A stretch of 64,000 nt of DNA from Candidatus Paceibacterota bacterium (lineage in GTDB: Bacteria; Actinomycetota; Actinomycetes; Nanopelagicales; Nanopelagicaceae). Below are positions 60,404-64,000 of this stretch, in pieces. The notes under the pieces are model-generated. The model was not told the origin of the DNA and ran no database searches. It worked only from the letters and a program-made list of their open reading frames with translations. Position 1 is the first letter of the stretch, and every line of letters begins with the position of its first letter. The translations under genes were made by a program, and so were the position numbers. The DNA is taken from assembly GCA_035530615.1 (NCBI GenBank), contig DATKUL010000002.1, positions 1,012,322-1,076,321 of the forward strand, in the 5' to 3' direction.

Positions 60404-61405
60404 ATGAGTGAACTAAGAATCGGAGTAATTGGGCTCGGCTGGTTCGGCGAAATCCACTGCGATGCAATCATCGGGACTCCAAGTTTGAAGTTGACTTCAC
60501 TCTGTACCAGAAACGAAAGCCGGCTTAAAAGTCTAGGCGAGAAATTCGGCGTCGAAAAATTACACACAAATTACCAGGATCTTCTGGCGGATCCAGAGAT
60601 AGATGCCGTTTCGATTACCACAATGTGGGATCAACACACAGATATCGCCATAGACGCTCTCAGAGCCGGGAAGCATGTATTCCTAGAAAAGCCTATGGCT
60701 TCCACTGTTGCCGACTGTCAGAAGATTATTGAAGCGTCTGAGGAGTCGAAAGGAATACTTCAAATCGGCCACATTGTGCGCTTTAATCCACGCTACCGGA
60801 CGGCGAAGAAGGCAATTAGTGAAGGTGCAATCGGCCAGATTCTCTCATTGAGCTCGCGTCGAAATATCCCCGCAGCATGGACTCCAGACATCTTGAACAA
60901 GATCGGACCAATCGTCGGAGATGCGATCCACGATACTGACATCATGCTCTGGCTAACCGGTGACAGAATCATCAGCGCCTACGCCCAAACGGTTGACCTG
61001 CGTAAGTTGAAAAACCCAGATATCGCGCAAACTATGTACCGTTTTGCAAACGGAGCCTCCGCCACGTTAGAGACTGTATGGTGCATGCCAGAACATACTC
61101 CGTTTGATATTGACGAACGTATGACAATTATCGGCACTGAGGGCCTGATTCATATTCAGGATACTTTCCCGAATCTTGGAATCGTTACAAAGACAAGTGG
61201 CTTACGAAGTCCAGATACAACTTACTGGCCAGAGTTTGATGGTTATCGCGGAGGCGCTCTGCGGGAAGAATTCCTTTACTTTGCGGACTGTGCAATGAAA
61301 GGTATACCGCCCACGGTGAGCACTCCAGTAGATGCTATGCGCGCGCTCGAAGCAACGCTCGCTGCCGAAGAATCAGCACGTACAGGCAAGGTCGTAACTA
61401 TCTAA
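60404..61405 (+). CDS. Gfo/Idh/MocA-family oxidoreductase
   Basis: A 333-residue enzyme. RIGVIGLGWFGEIHCDAIIG is the dinucleotide site and GKHVFLEKPMASTVADCQKI the EKP motif. GDAIHDTDIMLWLTGD near residue 175 supplies the Dxx(H/D) catalytic aspartates. Members oxidise sugars, inositols or amino-acid-linked polyols with NAD(P). It ends eight bases inside the convergent second Gfo/Idh/MocA gene. Confidence 0.9.
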   Translation: MSELRIGVIGLGWFGEIHCDAIIGTPSLKLTSLCTRNESRLKSLGEKFGVEKLHTNYQDLLADPEIDAVSITTMWDQHTDIAIDALRAGKHVFLEKPMASTVADCQKIIEASEESKGILQIGHIVRFNPRYRTAKKAISEGAIGQILSLSSRRNIPAAWTPDILNKIGPIVGDAIHDTDIMLWLTGDRIISAYAQTVDLRKLKNPDIAQTMYRFANGASATLETVWCMPEHTPFDIDERMTIIGTEGLIHIQDTFPNLGIVTKTSGLRSPDTTYWPEFDGYRGGALREEFLYFADCAMKGIPPTVSTPVDAMRALEATLAAEESARTGKVVTI

Positions 61406-62417
61406 GGCTTGATATCGAGATAGAGCGACCCTCTAAAAGTGAAGCTCTAGCGGCCAGCGCCACCTGAAGTGCTGCAATTGCTGACGACGTGGGAGAAACG
61501 TCAAAAGTGCCGCCGTTACTAGCCTGTTCAAAGAAGTATTGAACTTGTCGGCCATAGGGGTCGTCGTTTGCAATTCTCTGTTGCGCGTTTCCTAATGACG
61601 AAAAAATGTGCCAACTGTTTACGCCCGCATCGTTGCCCTGAGAAGACTCTTCGGTTGCGGACATCGCGGAAAATTCATAGTGCGCCATACCCTTTGTCCC
61701 CAGTAAATCTATAGTGCTAGTAAACGGAACCCCCTCGCCTGTATTCATGCAACTTTGGACTTGACCTATTCCACCACTTTCGTATTGAACAATTATTTCG
61801 GCTGGACCGCTCGGACTAGTTTGCACCGCGAATACTTCTGTTGGATTTCCCAAATAGAGGTTCAGTTGATCAAAGTCGTGAATCGAAAAATCTACCAACA
61901 TTCCGCCCGTTTGGCTGGCATCGTCAAGCCACGCTGCCCATGAGGGCTTTTGTGAAAATCGACGCGCATGAACCGAAAGGACTTTACCCAACTCGCCCGA
62001 ATCACTAGCCGAACGTAATTTTTGATATCCCAAAAAGAAGCGAACAACGTGTGCGACCATCAACGATCCTGAACTTCTTGAGGCCACATCGGCAATCGCT
62101 TTTGCATCAGCAATTGTCAGCGCAATGGGCTTTTCTAGTAATACATGCTTGCCAGCAGAGAGAAGTGCTATTGCGATATCTTTATGTGTTGGAGTGGGCG
62201 TACATACAGAAACAAATTTCACGCCCTTATCTTTCAAAATCACATCAAGATCCGAAATATACGTAGCATGCTTTGCAAGCGGAACTGATCCTTCTTTCGG
62301 CCTTGGTGTGCATATGTATTTGATCGCGTCTGCTTGACCAGCACTTGCCCACGCCGCTGCATGGGCATTACCCATATAGCCCTGACCGATAATTGCTATT
62401 GAGGACTTGTCAGGCAT
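61398..62417 (-). CDS. second Gfo/Idh/MocA-family oxidoreductase
   Basis: A 339-residue enzyme with IAIIGQGYMGNAHAAAWASA (cofactor loop), GKHVLLEKPIALTIADAKAI and GGMLVDFSIHDFDQLNLYLG (catalytic His/Asp). It differs from its neighbour throughout, so it is not a recent copy. Transcribed with the TIM-barrel isomerase upstream (six bases), away from the ABC operon. Confidence 0.9.
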   Translation of the reverse strand: MPDKSSIAIIGQGYMGNAHAAAWASAGQADAIKYICTPRPKEGSVPLAKHATYISDLDVILKDKGVKFVSVCTPTPTHKDIAIALLSAGKHVLLEKPIALTIADAKAIADVASRSSGSLMVAHVVRFFLGYQKLRSASDSGELGKVLSVHARRFSQKPSWAAWLDDASQTGGMLVDFSIHDFDQLNLYLGNPTEVFAVQTSPSGPAEIIVQYESGGIGQVQSCMNTGEGVPFTSTIDLLGTKGMAHYEFSAMSATEESSQGNDAGVNSWHIFSSLGNAQQRIANDDPYGRQVQYFFEQASNGGTFDVSPTSSAIAALQVALAARASLLEGRSISISSLR

Positions 62418-62423
62418 ACATAC

Positions 62424-63233
62424 TCACGCAGACAGTCGTTTAATGGTATCTACCGAGTAAGCCAATGACTCGTGGACGTCTTCAACCCCATTGGGTCCAG
62501 AAGGCGTGAATTCGATTTCAATGCTAAGGGCTGTTGTGCATCCCTTCTTCTTTAGAATATTTAGGATCCTGTGGAAATCGAGGTCACCACGTCCGATCGC
62601 AGGGAAGTTCCACTCATTTTGCGCACCGGATTTTTCTTTTAGGTGTATGCCTATGATCGAATCAGTTGACGCCTCTAAGTCATCATAGGGCTCAGTGGCT
62701 CCGTAGAAAACTACATTACCCGTATCGTAATTCAAGCGAACATTTGGTAAATCTACTTTCTTAAGAAGTGCAATAACTCCTTGACCCGTTGCATAATTGT
62801 TACCGTGAGTTTCAACTGCCAGGTCGAGTCCGAGGTTTTGCGCAAATTCGCCGAGCTCCCGAAGGATACCAACGAGTTCAGTATCATCGCCGACAACTGA
62901 ATCATCACCATGAGTCTCACCGGTGCTTAAAGTTACATACTGAACTCCAAGGCGTTTTGCCAATTGAAGATTCTTCCTAAAGGTCTCTTGTCCATCCTTA
63001 GTCTGAATATTCGTATGACCACACATTCCAATTGCTCTGATGTCATTTAATTTTAGCAAATCTAGTACTCGCGCGACCTCTGCATCTGAATAGTCGTTTC
63101 GCACATGTTCGGTCCAACCATTCACCGCAGCTAATTCAATAAGTTTAATGCCGGCGCGATGAGCACCTTCGACGGCCTCTTCCAACGTGAACCCATGGTA
63201 GGTGTTGCTGTTTAGACAAATTGCATTATTCAT
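62424..63233 (-). CDS. sugar phosphate isomerase/epimerase-like TIM barrel
   Basis: A 269-residue xylose-isomerase-like barrel. GVQYVTLSTGETHGDD near residue 97, LDLAVETHGNNYATGQG (metal Glu/His), VRLNYDTGNVVFYGA and GIHLKEKSGAQNEWNFPAIG followed by GDLDF are the metal ligands of this family (2-keto-myo-inositol dehydratase, epimerases). CTTALSIEIEF supplies the last Glu. Likely a ketose or keto-inositol isomerase/dehydratase acting with the two dehydrogenases. Confidence 0.85.
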   Translation of the reverse strand: MNNAICLNSNTYHGFTLEEAVEGAHRAGIKLIELAAVNGWTEHVRNDYSDAEVARVLDLLKLNDIRAIGMCGHTNIQTKDGQETFRKNLQLAKRLGVQYVTLSTGETHGDDSVVGDDTELVGILRELGEFAQNLGLDLAVETHGNNYATGQGVIALLKKVDLPNVRLNYDTGNVVFYGATEPYDDLEASTDSIIGIHLKEKSGAQNEWNFPAIGRGDLDFHRILNILKKKGCTTALSIEIEFTPSGPNGVEDVHESLAYSVDTIKRLSA

Positions 63234-63266
63234 TGGAGCTCCCTTTGATCAAATCGGAATTTAAGG

Positions 63267-63620
63267 TTAGAACCAGCCAGTTTCATTTGGATTTCTGTAC
63301 TGCATGAATTCGACAACCGCACCACCGACCAAAACGAATGCAACACGTACAAAGCCATCGGCAACGTCGAAAGGCTGAAGCAAAATTTCGTAACCTTTGA
63401 TGGATTCATCTAAATTGTCTACCCGGTATGCGACATGGGGAAGATTTCGAATTGGGCCGGTAACGGGAGTGTCATGCTCGTAGCGAAGAAACTCCACATT
63501 TGCCGCATGAGCTCGCGGGTTCGTCACCCAGACTCGAGTGGAATCCACGAAAGTCTCGTCGCTCTGCTGCGATTCAGTGATAACTCCTATATGGTCGAAG
63601 CGGCTACGATCAAAAGTCAT
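63267..63620 (-). CDS. VOC/glyoxalase-fold protein
   Basis: A 117-residue protein of the vicinal-oxygen-chelate superfamily: FDHIGVITESQQSDE near the start, ANVEFLRYEHDTPVTGPI, LPHVAYRVDNLDESIKGYEI and VLVGGAVVEFMQY. One metal-ligand pattern (His near 11, His near 71, Glu near 106) is recognisable. It could be an epimerase, dioxygenase or lyase for the same pathway. It lies 33 bases before the isomerase gene. Confidence 0.75.
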   Translation of the reverse strand: MTFDRSRFDHIGVITESQQSDETFVDSTRVWVTNPRAHAANVEFLRYEHDTPVTGPIRNLPHVAYRVDNLDESIKGYEILLQPFDVADGFVRVAFVLVGGAVVEFMQYRNPNETGWF

Positions 63621-63796
63621 GCCAATTCCATCCTCTCCGAGATCTAAATTACCTATTTGCTACGGTAAAGGAATTCTCTACTGCCAAAATTAATGTGTCA
63701 ATACCTCTTCCTATTCGACTAATAGCAAAAATTGACTTCGATCCCCTCTGAATTTCCGGATGAAGAGTTTGACCGCTGCTCAGGTCCAAGGATAAA

Positions 63797-63825
63797 TAGT
63801 ACAAAATTGACCCTTTTTAGTACAA
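63797..63825 (+). promoter_or_regulatory. paired TAGTACAA boxes before the antitoxin
   Basis: TAGTACAA occurs at 63797-63804 and 63818-63825, 21 bases apart (two helical turns), just before the antitoxin ATG. YefM-type antitoxins bind TGTACA-like sequences, and the AGTACA core here fits autoregulation. Confidence 0.5.
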
Positions 63826-63832
63826 TCTTCTT

Positions 63833-64000
63833 ATGTCAGATTTGTCCATCTCGAATGTTCGCGCGGATCTTGCCAAAGCCGTTTCTCGCGCCAAAAGAAA
63901 TCCAGTGACTATCTCAAGGCATGGCAAGCCTGTTGCTGTACTGATTAGCCCATCACTGTTCGAGAAATTTGTTGAGTCAATCGAAGAACTGGAAGACATT
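63833..64000 (+). CDS. Phd/YefM-family antitoxin, N-terminal part
   Basis: Fifty-six codons run off the window end. SISNVRADLAKAVSRAKRNP, TISRHGKPVAVLIS and PSLFEKFVESIEEL match Phd/YefM antitoxins: the N-terminal part binds DNA, the helical rest wraps the toxin. A Txe/YoeB or Doc toxin would be expected just beyond the window. The two TAGTACAA boxes lie directly upstream. Confidence 0.85.
   Translation, partial: MSDLSISNVRADLAKAVSRAKRNPVTISRHGKPVAVLISPSLFEKFVESIEELEDI

Overview
The window reads as chromosomal DNA of a Gram-positive, high-G+C-lineage bacterium (Actinomycetota) with a base composition that looks close to half G+C by eye. The reasons are the gene content (MMPL transporter, PGPGW-family membrane protein, DUF305 plus copper ATPase operon, sortase-type LPxT surface anchor, GutM-type sorbitol PTS), frequent GTG/TTG starts and very tight 4-base ATGA overlaps. 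Secreted proteins carrying a Lys/Cys-rich KCYKGK...PKCPKGY segment resemble those of small freshwater Actinobacteria (Nanopelagicales-like); that placement is my inference, not a proof.

Layout. 1-3260: end of a pentose-phosphate block (gnd fragment, pgl), a GNAT acetyltransferase, a true ispD and, facing it, a degenerate IspD-like protein. 3588-13663: one long leftward block holding a complete phosphotransferase system for a sugar alcohol (SAF-domain dehydrogenase, glucitol-type IIA, separate IIB, two membrane subunits, GutM, SorC-type regulator, enzyme I) followed upstream by a pyruvate/acetoin dehydrogenase-type E1-alpha, E1-beta and a catalytically odd E2; HPr is divergent at the far end. 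13715-21659: surface and secreted proteins (ice-binding-fold wall-anchored protein, ABC-F ATPase, MFS transporter, a duplicated beta-propeller-like protein, a metallopeptidase). 21659-29712: PAP2 phosphatase, an N-domain-less ClpB, class I aldolase, PLP decarboxylase, HMA metallochaperone, large membrane protein. 29934-36418: sulfur/metalloid handling (SQR, DsrC/TusE, DsrE2, DUF2249, a SufR-like regulator, ArsR with a divergent cysteine-rich micropeptide, MMPL). 36435-39943: three secreted proteins. 40053-40180: a 32-bp-period repeat array in a divergent promoter region. 40459-47920: a copper region (sortilin-like protein with Met/His tail, FixG-like polyferredoxin, two-component system, CopA, DUF305). 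48015-52372: MarC, MerA-like flavoprotein, UbiA, PGPGW and TerC under a yybP-ykoY-type manganese riboswitch. 52506-63620: D-aminoacylase-like amidohydrolase, ROK regulator, a NitT/TauT-type ABC importer and a set of polyol/sugar-modifying enzymes. 63833-end: a Phd/YefM antitoxin cut by the window edge.

How the parts work together. The PTS block looks self-contained: general proteins EI and HPr sit beside one EII, its regulators and a dehydrogenase for the phosphorylated product. The sulfur genes would oxidise sulfide and pass sulfane sulfur between small carriers. The copper genes form a sensing, efflux and periplasmic-handling set. The last 8 kb look like uptake and oxidation of an unidentified small polyol-like compound. 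The most unusual observations are the 37-residue cysteine-rich peptide divergent from ArsR, the E2 without its active-site histidine, the 32-bp iteron array, the naturally N-domain-less ClpB, and the uncharacterised polyol cluster.
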